DNA of 51,631 bases from Minisyncoccota bacterium (GTDB lineage: Bacteria; Patescibacteriota; Minisyncoccia; Phycocordibacterales; JAQTLZ01), in assembly GCA_028710915.1 (NCBI GenBank), contig JAQTTF010000001.1:1-51631 (forward strand). The letters run 5' to 3'. The position numbers and the translations under genes are program-made. Below the pieces are notes generated by a model. That model was not told the origin of the DNA and searched no databases. It worked only from the letters and a program-made list of their open reading frames with translations. Shown here piece after piece: positions 1-7,142 of the stretch. The first letter of the stretch is position 1, and the number at the start of each line of letters is the position of its first letter.

Positions 1-1518
1 CGCCGGATTTGCCATCTGGGCAGTACCAGTTTTTGCGGCCACGCTCCAATTTTTGAGCTTTACTGTGCCGTGCCGAAGAGCCTTGTCCACTACTTCTACA
101 AGCATCTTGGTGATAGCTTCCGAAGTCTCTTTTTTGAGCACTTGCATATCAACTCCACCAGTAAAAAGATCTTTTGAGAGCCCCACATTATACTTCAAAG
201 TCTTGATCACATGCGGGTCGATAAGAAATCCTCCGTTTGCAAGCGAAGAAAGAGCGCGAACAGTTTCAACCGGCGTTATTGCGATTCCCTGTCCGAACGC
301 GGCAGTCGCATGTTCAATATCTCGAGGACTTTTCAAGTTCTCAACGAGTCCAGCAGCTTCATTGGGAAGATCAATTCCCGTTTCTTCTCCAATTCCATAA
401 TTGAGCATATATTTCGAAAACAAATCCTTCCCCATTCTAAGAGCCACCGTCGCAGCGCCGGTATTCAAAGATTGATTGAGCACTTCCTGCATAGAAACAA
501 CGCCTCTTCCTTTAAAGTCAAAGTTGGAAATTTTTGACCCGTTCAGTTCAAGAAATCCTTTGTCATCGTAGGTAGAAGTAGCGGTTACGGTGCCAGAATC
601 GATTCCCGCTGCCATGGTAAGAGGTTTTATAATCGAACCCATTTCATAAACTCCTTCCACGAGAGGATCCGTAAAAACGTGAGGGTCTTTTTCGAGATTG
701 AAATTGTTTGGATCAAATGTGGGAAGCGACGCCATAGCATAAATATCGCCGTTTGTCGGATCTATAATAATCGCGCCGGAAGTATCGGGATTCCATTCGG
801 CCTGGAGGGATTTTAATTGCTTTTCAAGAAAAAGCTGCACCGAAGGCTCTATCGTAGAAACAATATCACCCTCTGCTTGTTTATTATCTACCAGAGTTTT
901 AGTGATATCGGAAAATATTTCGGCAAAGAAATTGACGTTTAAATTTTGATCGTTTCGGTTTAATTCCTCTTCGTAATATTTCTCCAATCCATATTGCCCA
1001 GCGAGCGTCTTGCCATCGGAACCTACAAATCCGAGCACATTTGCGGCCATCGTCATCCCTGGATAATACCTCCATTTTTCTTTATACAAAGAAACACCCG
1101 GGAGATTGAGGCTCTCAATTTTCTTCGCGCTTTCTTCATCGACTTTTCGAGCAACTTCTTCATAGGGATCAGTTTTCTTTTCAGCCTTCGCAAGAAAAGA
1201 TTCTTTAGAAAGCGGGATTACGCTCGAAATCTTTTCATACGTTGATTCCGGATCGAGAACTAATTTTGGATTGAGCGCGATAAGAAATCCGCTTTTTAAA
1301 GTAGCAGCGCTTACAAGATCCCCGCTTCTCGTCTGAAAGAAAATAGAACCTCTATCAAAGATATTTTCGTTCGGCTTTATATACTGGCGATCGGCTTTAT
1401 CACTATATAGGTGGCCGTCTACGACTTGGACAAGATATAATTTTGCAGTAATAAGAAGTGCAAAAAGGAAAAGTACCAGAGAAATAATGCGTATTCTTGA
1501 TAAGGAATTATTCTTCAT
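1..1518 (-). CDS. ftsI: Penicillin-binding protein 2/FtsI-type peptidoglycan transpeptidase (C-terminus outside window)
   Basis: Septal cell-wall D,D-transpeptidase that cross-links peptidoglycan, anchored by one N-terminal membrane helix (about residues 8-28). The frame is open from the ATG at 1518 to the left edge. The three active-site motifs are visible: SIIK (SxxK, complement of 624-635), SLN (SxN, complement of 463-471) and KTG (complement of 25-33). The N-terminal dimerisation region with an FDRG sequence precedes them. Because KTG normally lies about 50-100 residues from the C-terminus, only a short tail is missing. It is the last visible gene of the mraZ-rsmH-ftsL-like-ftsI order typical of dcw clusters, 12 nt after the FtsL-like gene. 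Confidence 0.93.
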   Translation of the reverse strand, partial: MKNNSLSRIRIISLVLFLFALLITAKLYLVQVVDGHLYSDKADRQYIKPNENIFDRGSIFFQTRSGDLVSAATLKSGFLIALNPKLVLDPESTYEKISSVIPLSKESFLAKAEKKTDPYEEVARKVDEESAKKIESLNLPGVSLYKEKWRYYPGMTMAANVLGFVGSDGKTLAGQYGLEKYYEEELNRNDQNLNVNFFAEIFSDITKTLVDNKQAEGDIVSTIEPSVQLFLEKQLKSLQAEWNPDTSGAIIIDPTNGDIYAMASLPTFDPNNFNLEKDPHVFTDPLVEGVYEMGSIIKPLTMAAGIDSGTVTATSTYDDKGFLELNGSKISNFDFKGRGVVSMQEVLNQSLNTGAATVALRMGKDLFSKYMLNYGIGEETGIDLPNEAAGLVENLKSPRDIEHATAAFGQGIAITPVETVRALSSLANGGFLIDPHVIKTLKYNVGLSKDLFTGGVDMQVLKKETSEAITKMLVEVVDKALRHGTVKLKNWSVAAKTGTAQMANPA

Positions 1519-1530
1519 GAGCTCTCGAAA

Positions 1531-1851
1531 TTACTCCACCGAGTTGAGGGAGAGTGCTTTCGAAAGCGCTGTGCGAGAAATAAAGACAGGATTTTGAACC
1601 GTCTGAAACCCAAGCGAAGATGCGAGGTCAAGTGTGATTGAATCCTTAAGAGTAATATAGCGCGATTCGAGCTCTCCTACCCCAGAACTGAGCGAGGCAA
1701 TGCGTTCTCCTGATTTTTGTCTTTCCACCACATTGCGAATTGTATGATTTAACAAATATGCATAGGAACAAAGCAATACGAGCAGGAGAAAAGCCGCACC
1801 CCAGAAAAAGAGTTTTTGATAGTGAATGAATTTTTCTATATTATTTCTCAT
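1531..1851 (-). CDS. FtsL-like cell-division membrane protein
   Basis: A 106-residue protein with a short basic cytoplasmic N-terminus, one membrane helix at about residues 15-35 and a heptad-like segment at about 38-75. This is the topology of FtsL/DivIC divisome proteins. Sequence similarity alone is too weak to name it, but the position between rsmH and ftsI is where ftsL sits in dcw clusters. Its ATG overlaps the end of rsmH by 11 nt, suggesting translational coupling. Presumed role is scaffolding of the FtsI/FtsW synthase. Confidence 0.75.
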   Translation of the reverse strand: MRNNIEKFIHYQKLFFWGAAFLLLVLLCSYAYLLNHTIRNVVERQKSGERIASLSSGVGELESRYITLKDSITLDLASSLGFQTVQNPVFISRTALSKALSLNSVE

Positions 1852-2740
1852 TTTTTTCTAAAATTCGCAGTTTCGAACTTCTTGAACGCGGATTTGCTAT
1901 TATTTCTTCCCTTGTCGGCGTAATCGGTTTTTTTGGCTCTAAAGTTGCTCCGTCTTCTTTTTCTTTTAATTTAAAAAAATGTTTTACAATTCTGTCTTCA
2001 ATACTATGGAATGATATGACTGCCATTCTTCCTTTCGGCGCAAGTGCTGTATATCCTTTTTCTAAACCCTCTCGAAGCGCTCTGATTTCGTCATTCACCG
2101 TAATTCGCAGTGCCTGGAATGTTTTTGTAGCGAAATGAGTTTTCTTGTGATGGTAGAGCGCCGGTGTTGAATTTTTGATTATCTCAACAAGCTCTCCTGT
2201 TGTTTCAATTGGCTTTACAGCCCTGGCTTCAATAATCCCCTTCGCAATCCGCCTTGAAAAAGTTTCTTCACCATATCCGTAAATTACATCTGCAATATTT
2301 TCTTCATCCCACGAGTTCAAAATTTCTTTTACCGTCAAATCGTTCTCAGTCGGTTTTTCTTTGAAGGTCATAAGGAGCGGCTCATCTTTTTGAAAAGAAA
2401 ATCCCCTTCCTGAATCTTCAAATTGGTTTGAAGAAAGTCCTAAGTCGTACAAAATCTTGTTTACTTTCGCAATACCATTTTTCTCGAGTACCCTATCCAA
2501 ATTTCGAAAGTTATCCTGCGCAAGCAAATACAGTGCGTTCTGCGCCGTTAGGCGTACCTCTGCTCGCTTAAGCGCACTTTCGTCCATATCGATTCCGATG
2601 ATTTGTACTTTCTGTCCGAAACGTTTGGCAACCTCTTCACTATGGCCGCCGCCGTTTATCGTACAATCGAGAAAGATATCACCATTTGTAATCTGTAATC
2701 CATCTATTGATTCTTGTAAAAGAACACTCGTATGCGTCAT
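1841..2740 (-). CDS. rsmH: 16S rRNA (cytosine-1402-N4)-methyltransferase RsmH
   Basis: SAM-dependent methyltransferase modifying C1402 in the ribosomal P site (formerly MraW). At 299 residues it is close to the usual family size. The SAM-binding motif I region (CTINGGGHSE, about residues 26-35), the acidic ribose-binding segment IGIDMD (48-53), the LGLSS-QFED-GRGFSF block and the C-terminal ISFHSIEDRIVK signature are all present. The start overlaps the end of mraZ by 4 nt (ATGA), so the two are probably translationally coupled in one dcw operon. Confidence 0.96.
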   Translation of the reverse strand: MTHTSVLLQESIDGLQITNGDIFLDCTINGGGHSEEVAKRFGQKVQIIGIDMDESALKRAEVRLTAQNALYLLAQDNFRNLDRVLEKNGIAKVNKILYDLGLSSNQFEDSGRGFSFQKDEPLLMTFKEKPTENDLTVKEILNSWDEENIADVIYGYGEETFSRRIAKGIIEARAVKPIETTGELVEIIKNSTPALYHHKKTHFATKTFQALRITVNDEIRALREGLEKGYTALAPKGRMAVISFHSIEDRIVKHFFKLKEKEDGATLEPKKPITPTREEIIANPRSRSSKLRILEKNEK

Positions 2741-3171
2741 AGGATTCCAACCTGTCCGAGTTTTTCCGCCAATGTATCGGCCTGTTTCTCAACTACCTTC
2801 TTATATTCACCCCACGCTTTCTCGTTCCAAATTTCCGCTCTATTTTCTACTCCGATAATCGCCACTTTTTCTCCCAAATGAGATCTCTCGCGAAGAAAGT
2901 CTGGAACCAAAATACGTCCAAGCGAATCAACTTCCGCTTCTACGGCGCCTCCGAACATAAACCGGTTGAAGCTCCGGTTGTCTGCCGACAGCATAGACGA
3001 TTGCGAAAGCTTCCCCGAAATCTTTTCCCATTCCTTTTGGGCAAACACGAATAAACAATTGTCGAGCCCGGGAGTGAGCACCACTTTTTTCCCCATTTCT
3101 TTTCGAAACTTTACCGGAAGAGACAGCCGGTTTTTGTCGTCTATTGTGTGAGTGTATTCTCCTATGAGCAT
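2737..3171 (-). CDS. mraZ: Division/cell-wall cluster transcriptional repressor MraZ
   Basis: A 144-residue protein with two AbrB-like halves (IDDKNRLSLP near the N-terminus, VDSLGRILVP near residue 85), the classic MraZ arrangement. It binds repeats upstream of its own operon, and matching GTGG repeats at 10-nt multiples lie at 3199-3263. The ATG at 3171 has no Shine-Dalgarno but sits 8 nt after a possible -10 (TAGTAT, complement of 3180-3185), so the message may be leaderless. It is first gene of the minus-strand dcw operon and overlaps rsmH by 4 nt. Confidence 0.95.
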   Translation of the reverse strand: MLIGEYTHTIDDKNRLSLPVKFRKEMGKKVVLTPGLDNCLFVFAQKEWEKISGKLSQSSMLSADNRSFNRFMFGGAVEAEVDSLGRILVPDFLRERSHLGEKVAIIGVENRAEIWNEKAWGEYKKVVEKQADTLAEKLGQVGIL

Positions 3172-3198
3172 ATGATTTCATACTATGTTAGACGTTTA

Positions 3199-3263
3199 CC
3201 ACTCTATCCCACTTACAATACAGTCTATACCACTTCATTCCACAATACTATAGACTTATCCAC
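3199..3263 (-). promoter_or_regulatory. MraZ-type operator: five GTGG boxes in 10-nt register
   Basis: On the minus strand GTGG occurs at 3260-3263, 3240-3243, 3230-3233, 3209-3212 and 3199-3202, so successive boxes are 20, 10, 21 and 10 nt apart. All lie on one helical face immediately upstream of mraZ. Known MraZ proteins bind direct repeats with about 10-nt periodicity, so this is the probable autoregulatory site. The -35 region of the presumed mraZ promoter falls inside the boxes, which fits repression by occlusion. Confidence 0.7.
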
Positions 3264-3294
3264 AACGAAATTATTACAAGGGAAAACAGCATGA

Positions 3295-3331
3295 GACGAA
3301 AAAATCGGCCCAGAGGGCCGATTTTTTCGTC
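3295..3331 (-). terminator. Rho-independent terminator after alr
   Basis: A GC-rich stem (AATCGGCCC / GGGCCGATT) with a 3-nt loop, flanked by A-run and T-run so that it can work in both directions. It lies 18 nt past the alr stop on the minus strand. Confidence 0.9.
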
Positions 3332-3348
3332 ATTATTCGCTGTAATCT

Positions 3349-4554
3349 CTAGAAATAAAGGCGTTTGATAAGCGGATTAATTCGCGTAATTACCTCATTT
3401 TGAAAAGTATCCGCGTGATTGGCAAGCTCATAGACATCAATACACTCTTTTCCATCCTTTCCAATAAGCGTCACAACATCGCCAACATTTACTTGGGGAA
3501 TATCCGTACAATCGATAATGATCATATCCATCGAGACAAGCCCTATAATCTGCGCGCGCTTCCCGTTTAAAAGCACTTCAGCATTGTTGGACAAAGCACG
3601 CGGAAGCCCTTGCCAATATCCAACCGGACAAATTGCAATCTTTGCATTTGACGAAAGTTTATAAGTCAGTTCATAGCCGACAGATTCTCCTGCTCCAATT
3701 TCTTTTACTTCTGAGACAAGAGTCCTCCAAGAAAGTATCGGAGTGAGTTTTATTTTTTTCTCAAAAACTTCTCTTAGCTTATGAGACGGCCAAAGCCCAA
3801 AAAGACCGGAAGCAATGCGAACCATATCAAAATCCGCCTCTGGATATAAAAGAGCTCCCGCTGTTGCGCCAGCATGCGTAATGAGAGGAAATCCTGCTGT
3901 TTCAAAGCTTTTCTTCCATTCTAGAAATTGACTGATTTGACCTCTCGTATATTCAAGTGAAGACGGATCCTTCGCTTGCGCAAAGTGTGTGTACAGCCCT
4001 TCTACTTCTATGAAATCTTTAAATCTTTTTAATACTGAAAATAATTTTTCTTTCTGATCTCTAAGAAATCCCTGCCGATGCATTCCCGTATCAACTTCAA
4101 TATGAATTTTGATTTTCGCACCACGAAAATCATGTCGAAAGATGTCCAGCCCGGGGCGGACGAGATTTTCGACTATCTTCTTCGATAGTTTTTCTTTTGG
4201 GAGATTCTCAAAAAATGCAAAGCTTGAGACAGTGAGAGAAATATCTTTCTCTGCCGCTTCAGCGACAAGTTCCGGCAAAGTAAATCCAAGGACAAGCATA
4301 GGCAGAGCGATTCCCTCTCTTCGCAAACTAAATCCTTCAACAACAGAATCTACGCCGATCCAATCAGCGCCAAGTTTAGAAATCTCTTTGGAGAAGTCGA
4401 TGAGACTGTGGCCATAGGCGTTGGATTTCACCACTGCCATCATTTTGCAGGTCTTGGGAAGGATGCCTCGGAGCGAATCATAATTTTTCTTTATTGCTCC
4501 CGTATCTACTTCAATCCAAGTGCGAAGCCCAGAACGCATTTCTTTCGTAATCAT
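3349..4554 (-). CDS. alr: Alanine racemase
   Basis: PLP enzyme that makes D-alanine for peptidoglycan. The PLP lysine is in VVKSNAYGH near the N-terminus. EVDTGMHRQG, RIASGLFGLWPS, the catalytic-tyrosine region VGYELTY and the C-terminal VSMDMIIID and NEVITRINP blocks follow in family order. An in-frame TTG at 4608 would give 419 residues, but I prefer the ATG at 4554: it has GAAGG just upstream, and family proteins normally begin shortly before the LRTWIEVD strand. A -10-like TATACA lies further upstream. Monocistronic, closed by the terminator at 3295-3331. Confidence 0.93.
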   Translation of the reverse strand: MITKEMRSGLRTWIEVDTGAIKKNYDSLRGILPKTCKMMAVVKSNAYGHSLIDFSKEISKLGADWIGVDSVVEGFSLRREGIALPMLVLGFTLPELVAEAAEKDISLTVSSFAFFENLPKEKLSKKIVENLVRPGLDIFRHDFRGAKIKIHIEVDTGMHRQGFLRDQKEKLFSVLKRFKDFIEVEGLYTHFAQAKDPSSLEYTRGQISQFLEWKKSFETAGFPLITHAGATAGALLYPEADFDMVRIASGLFGLWPSHKLREVFEKKIKLTPILSWRTLVSEVKEIGAGESVGYELTYKLSSNAKIAICPVGYWQGLPRALSNNAEVLLNGKRAQIIGLVSMDMIIIDCTDIPQVNVGDVVTLIGKDGKECIDVYELANHADTFQNEVITRINPLIKRLYF

Positions 4555-4727
4555 AGCCTTCAAAATAGCAGTTTTTGGGACTCTCCACAACCGATCTCGC
4601 CCTTTCAATATTTTTTACTGTATACTAAATCTATTAAAAGGTAACAAATTTATTCACCCGCCAAAGTTTTCAGGGTGCATAAAATAAAATAGATTTTTTT
4701 AATTAATTCACAATTTTCTATAAAGCT

Positions 4728-4755
4728 TGAACTAGCATTAAGCCATAGTAGAAAA
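4728..4755 (+). promoter_or_regulatory. Possible promoter for the proline-tailed membrane protein
   Basis: TTGAAC followed 16 nt later by TAGAAA, ending about 15 nt before the ATG at 4769. No good Shine-Dalgarno is seen; GGCGGG lies close to the start. Confidence 0.4.
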
Positions 4756-4768
4756 TTTAGGCGGGTAA

Positions 4769-5845
4769 ATGAAAAAGATATTCCTCTTTACTATAATTTT
4801 GAGTCTCTTCGGTTCTGTTTCTGTTGCACGAGCGATTAGTACTACGACCGACCAAATTATTGCTACCACGACACCGGCAGTTTTAGCGACTCCGATGCCA
4901 ATTCATGGAGGAACAAGTTATGACACTGCCACCCCTTTAAGCTTCGGTTCTTATACTCTCGATCACAATCAGAAAAATGGGAATTACGATTATTTCACTT
5001 TGCCGGCAACTCCTGGGAATACTTTTACCATCACTCTCATTACGTCTGATAAAGGAGTTGGCTATGATGCCCCCTCAAATTCCTTTGTTCCAAGCAACCA
5101 GATAAACGCGGGACTTCGAATTATGGACAAAGACCATACGGATATTAACGATATTAGCATTGTGACAGCGCTCCAAAAAGACTCCATTGTCTACACGCCA
5201 AATTCAACAAGCACCCTCTATCTACTCGTGGGACCTCTGCAGACTGAATACTCGAATGTGTATTATTCGATGAACAAAGATACGATATTTAAAATTGAGA
5301 GCGGTGCACCGACTCCAGTGCCAGCTACCCCTACGCCCGATCTTGGAGCAATTCCGACTCCAAATCCCGATACAACAGGGACAAATCTTTTTAGCGGAAC
5401 AATGCTCTATGTAATTATCGGAATCGGAGTGCTTATCCTTCTTCTCCTCATTATTCTCATCGCAAAAATGTCGAAAAGAAACAAGCCTCCGCAAATTCCT
5501 CCATCGATGATGCCTCCAACAATGCGACCTCCGACATATACACCTCCATCATCTATGCCGCCAGGAACCGCACCGATGTCTATACCGACTCCTCCAATGC
5601 AGAGGCCACCAATGTACACTCCACCGGCAACTATGGCGCCGCCAGTGCAAGTTATGCCGACAGTTCCAATCCAGCCTCCAAGGCCAGCTTATGTCCCTCC
5701 AACAGTTACACCGCCAGTAATGACTACCCCACCCGCTCCAGTAACTCCGACATCGATGCCAACAACTCCTCCTCCAACTCCTCTACAACAAACTCCTCCG
5801 GCTCCACCAGCACCTACTCGAACAATGCCGCCAAGTGGATTGTAG
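4769..5845 (+). CDS. Secreted/anchored protein with proline-rich cytoplasmic tail
   Basis: A 358-residue protein of unknown function. Residues 1-22 are a signal peptide ending in VARA. Residues about 45-175 form a beta-rich domain with an aspartate/glycine pattern resembling bacterial pre-peptidase C-terminal (PPC) domains (weak resemblance). A proline/threonine spacer follows, then a strong membrane helix at about 212-232 and a KMSKRNK stop-transfer. The last ~120 residues are low-complexity Pro/Thr/Met repeats (PPTMRPP, PPTYTPP). By the positive-inside rule this tail is cytoplasmic, where such sequences often serve as docking regions. Neighbours give no functional clue; it is a single gene with its own terminator. 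Confidence 0.8.
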   Translation: MKKIFLFTIILSLFGSVSVARAISTTTDQIIATTTPAVLATPMPIHGGTSYDTATPLSFGSYTLDHNQKNGNYDYFTLPATPGNTFTITLITSDKGVGYDAPSNSFVPSNQINAGLRIMDKDHTDINDISIVTALQKDSIVYTPNSTSTLYLLVGPLQTEYSNVYYSMNKDTIFKIESGAPTPVPATPTPDLGAIPTPNPDTTGTNLFSGTMLYVIIGIGVLILLLLIILIAKMSKRNKPPQIPPSMMPPTMRPPTYTPPSSMPPGTAPMSIPTPPMQRPPMYTPPATMAPPVQVMPTVPIQPPRPAYVPPTVTPPVMTTPPAPVTPTSMPTTPPPTPLQQTPPAPPAPTRTMPPSGL

Positions 5846-5850
5846 AAACG

Positions 5851-5879
5851 AAAAACTTCCGCTTTCGCGGAAGTTTTTT
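5851..5879 (+). terminator. Rho-independent terminator
   Basis: Twelve-pair hairpin (AAAAACTTCCGC / GCGGAAGTTTTT) with a 4-nt loop and a T-run, 5 nt after the stop of the preceding gene. Confidence 0.93.
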
Positions 5880-5928
5880 GATATTGTTTTTTAGAGAATT
5901 TTCTGTTACCTTTGTAGAGTAATTATAT

Positions 5929-6011
5929 GCGCCGGTCGTATAGCGGCTATTACAGGAGACTGTAAATCTCCCGCCCATTGGGCATCGTTGGTTCGAGTCC
6001 AACCCGGCGCA
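5929..6011 (+). tRNA. tRNA-Tyr (GTA)
   Basis: Acceptor strands GCGCCGG (5929-5935) and CCGGCGC (6004-6010) pair fully, with discriminator A at 6011. The anticodon stem-loop GGAGA-CTGTAAA-TCTCC gives anticodon GTA, and the long variable arm is that of a class II tRNA, as expected for bacterial tRNA-Tyr. The T arm is GTTGG-TTCGAGT-CCAAC. CCA is not encoded. The 3' end runs straight into trailer element A. Confidence 0.95.
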
Positions 6012-6208
6012 CAAAGTAAAGAAAGTCTGCACTACTGCAGATTTTCTTACGTTGTGCGAGCCGCAGTCATATTTTTTCAGTAGAAAAAATAGACGAGGCA
6101 GGGTCGTGAAAATTATTTTGTGACGACAAAATAATTATTCCTGACCACAAATAAAAAACCAATTAGGACACTGGTCGTGTAACGACCGAGATTCCAACCC
6201 ACACAAAT
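6012..6208 (+). repeat. tRNA-trailing structured element, copy A
   Basis: One of five related elements. Hairpin 1 (about 6007-6058) begins inside the tRNA-Tyr acceptor (GCGCACAA) and folds back to TTGTGCG. P2 is GTC-A-TATTTTTTC / GAAAAAATA-GAC with loop AGTA, flanked by GCC and GGC. P3 (6102-6146) runs from GGTCGTGAA to CCTGACC. After CCAATTAGGACACTG comes P4, GGTCG-TGTAA-CGACC (6173-6187). The end (6187-6206) echoes the tRNA 3' end (CGAG..CCAACCC..CACAA). The same order of motifs occurs after three other tRNAs in this window. No ORF of note. Could be a structured RNA or a small mobile repeat. Confidence 0.75.
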
Positions 6209-6227
6209 TTTTTCTTTTATATAAACA

Positions 6228-6262
6228 AAGAACCGCCGAGAGAAGCGCGGTCGGCGGTTCTT
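6228..6262 (-). terminator. Rho-independent terminator of the coiled-coil protein gene
   Basis: Twelve-pair stem AAGAACCGCCGA / TCGGCGGTTCTT; on the minus strand it is followed by TTTGTTT. It lies just past the stop at 6284. Confidence 0.85.
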
Positions 6263-6283
6263 CGGCGGTAAATCTACATCTTG

Positions 6284-6982
6284 CTATTTCTTTTGGTTCT
6301 CCTTTTCTGGCGGTTTAGAGTTCTTCTCGCGCTCTATTTGTTCTAACGCCCGAGAAAGCGCTCGGAAAAAGGCTTCTTCCTCCTCATGTCCAGCGTTCCG
6401 CTCCCATTGTTCTTCGGCGGCTTTATGGGGGTTTTCAGTCGTAGTCGCCCCTTTGTCTGCTGTTGGGTCATAACCCAAGACCTCGACGACCCTCTTATGC
6501 TGTTCATCGTCCCGTTTGAGATCCTCTTTGAGTGCCTCGTCAGCACGCTCCATAGCCTCCTTGGCCTTGCGGAGCGTCTCGACTGTCTTCTCATCATATG
6601 TCTGAAGCCCCTTTTCAAGCTCCGCTATAAATTGGGGGCTGGGCTCCATCCCCATTTCTTTCATGCCCTTTTTGTACGCTGCAACAACTTCAAGGTCATC
6701 CTTCGCCTCGGTTATCTTCCCACATGCCGTGACAAATTTTGTACACAGCTTTTCTGTCTCCGCCGCGGATTTTTCCAGACTATCCACGCGCTTTTGCAAC
6801 TTCTCGATGGTCGCCTTCTGCTCCGCAATCAGGGCATCATCAACGGCGATTTTCTGCCGCTGGTGTTCAATGAGTTGCTCTTGAGTCACGGGGACAATCC
6901 CCGCGCCTTGCGGCAAATCATTCGCCAGTGCGATCGCAGAGAACAGCGCCAACACAACGAGAGAAAGATGAGTGAATTTCAC
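6284..6982 (-). CDS. Secreted coiled-coil protein of unknown function
   Basis: A 232-residue protein starting at GTG (6982), chosen because GGAGGG stands 6 nt upstream. Residues 1-20 are a signal peptide ending ALA. From about 35 to 75 and 125 to 170 the sequence is charged and heptad-rich (probable coiled coils), with two cysteines at about 80 and 87. The C-terminus is Glu/Lys-rich. Codon use is richer in GC than the neighbouring clpB, and it has its own promoter and terminator, like the other orphan genes in this window. No family recognised; export to the periplasm or surface is inferred from the signal peptide. Confidence 0.8.
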   Translation of the reverse strand: MKFTHLSLVVLALFSAIALANDLPQGAGIVPVTQEQLIEHQRQKIAVDDALIAEQKATIEKLQKRVDSLEKSAAETEKLCTKFVTACGKITEAKDDLEVVAAYKKGMKEMGMEPSPQFIAELEKGLQTYDEKTVETLRKAKEAMERADEALKEDLKRDDEQHKRVVEVLGYDPTADKGATTTENPHKAAEEQWERNAGHEEEEAFFRALSRALEQIEREKNSKPPEKENQKK

Positions 6983-7027
6983 AAAGAACCCTCCAAAATT
7001 GCTCGAGGACCATTCCTGAGCTATATC

Positions 7028-7056
7028 ATAATGATGTATATATCATATTTTGTCAA
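7028..7056 (-). promoter_or_regulatory. Promoter of the coiled-coil protein gene
   Basis: Consensus -35 TTGACA (complement of 7051-7056). At 17 nt spacing the -10 would be CATTAT (7028-7033); a better TATGAT lies 3 nt further on. About 45 nt of leader precede the GGAGGG site. Confidence 0.65.
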
Positions 7057-7100
7057 GTTTCTGTTTTTACCCCGTTTCCCAGTACAGCGCAAAAAACAAC

Positions 7101-7130
7101 AAAAAAATTCCGTGAAAGCAGAATTTTTTT
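7101..7130 (-). terminator. Probable terminator after clpB
   Basis: AT-rich ten-pair inverted repeat (AAAAAAATTC / GAATTTTTTT) with a 10-nt loop, ending in a T-run on the minus strand shortly past the clpB stop at 7143. Weak stem. Confidence 0.55.
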
Positions 7131-7142
7131 GTTTCGCATTTA

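Noticed and set aside
53..537. Plus-strand ORFs opposite ftsI
   Set aside because: Shadows of the ftsI coding frame, which has all three transpeptidase motifs.
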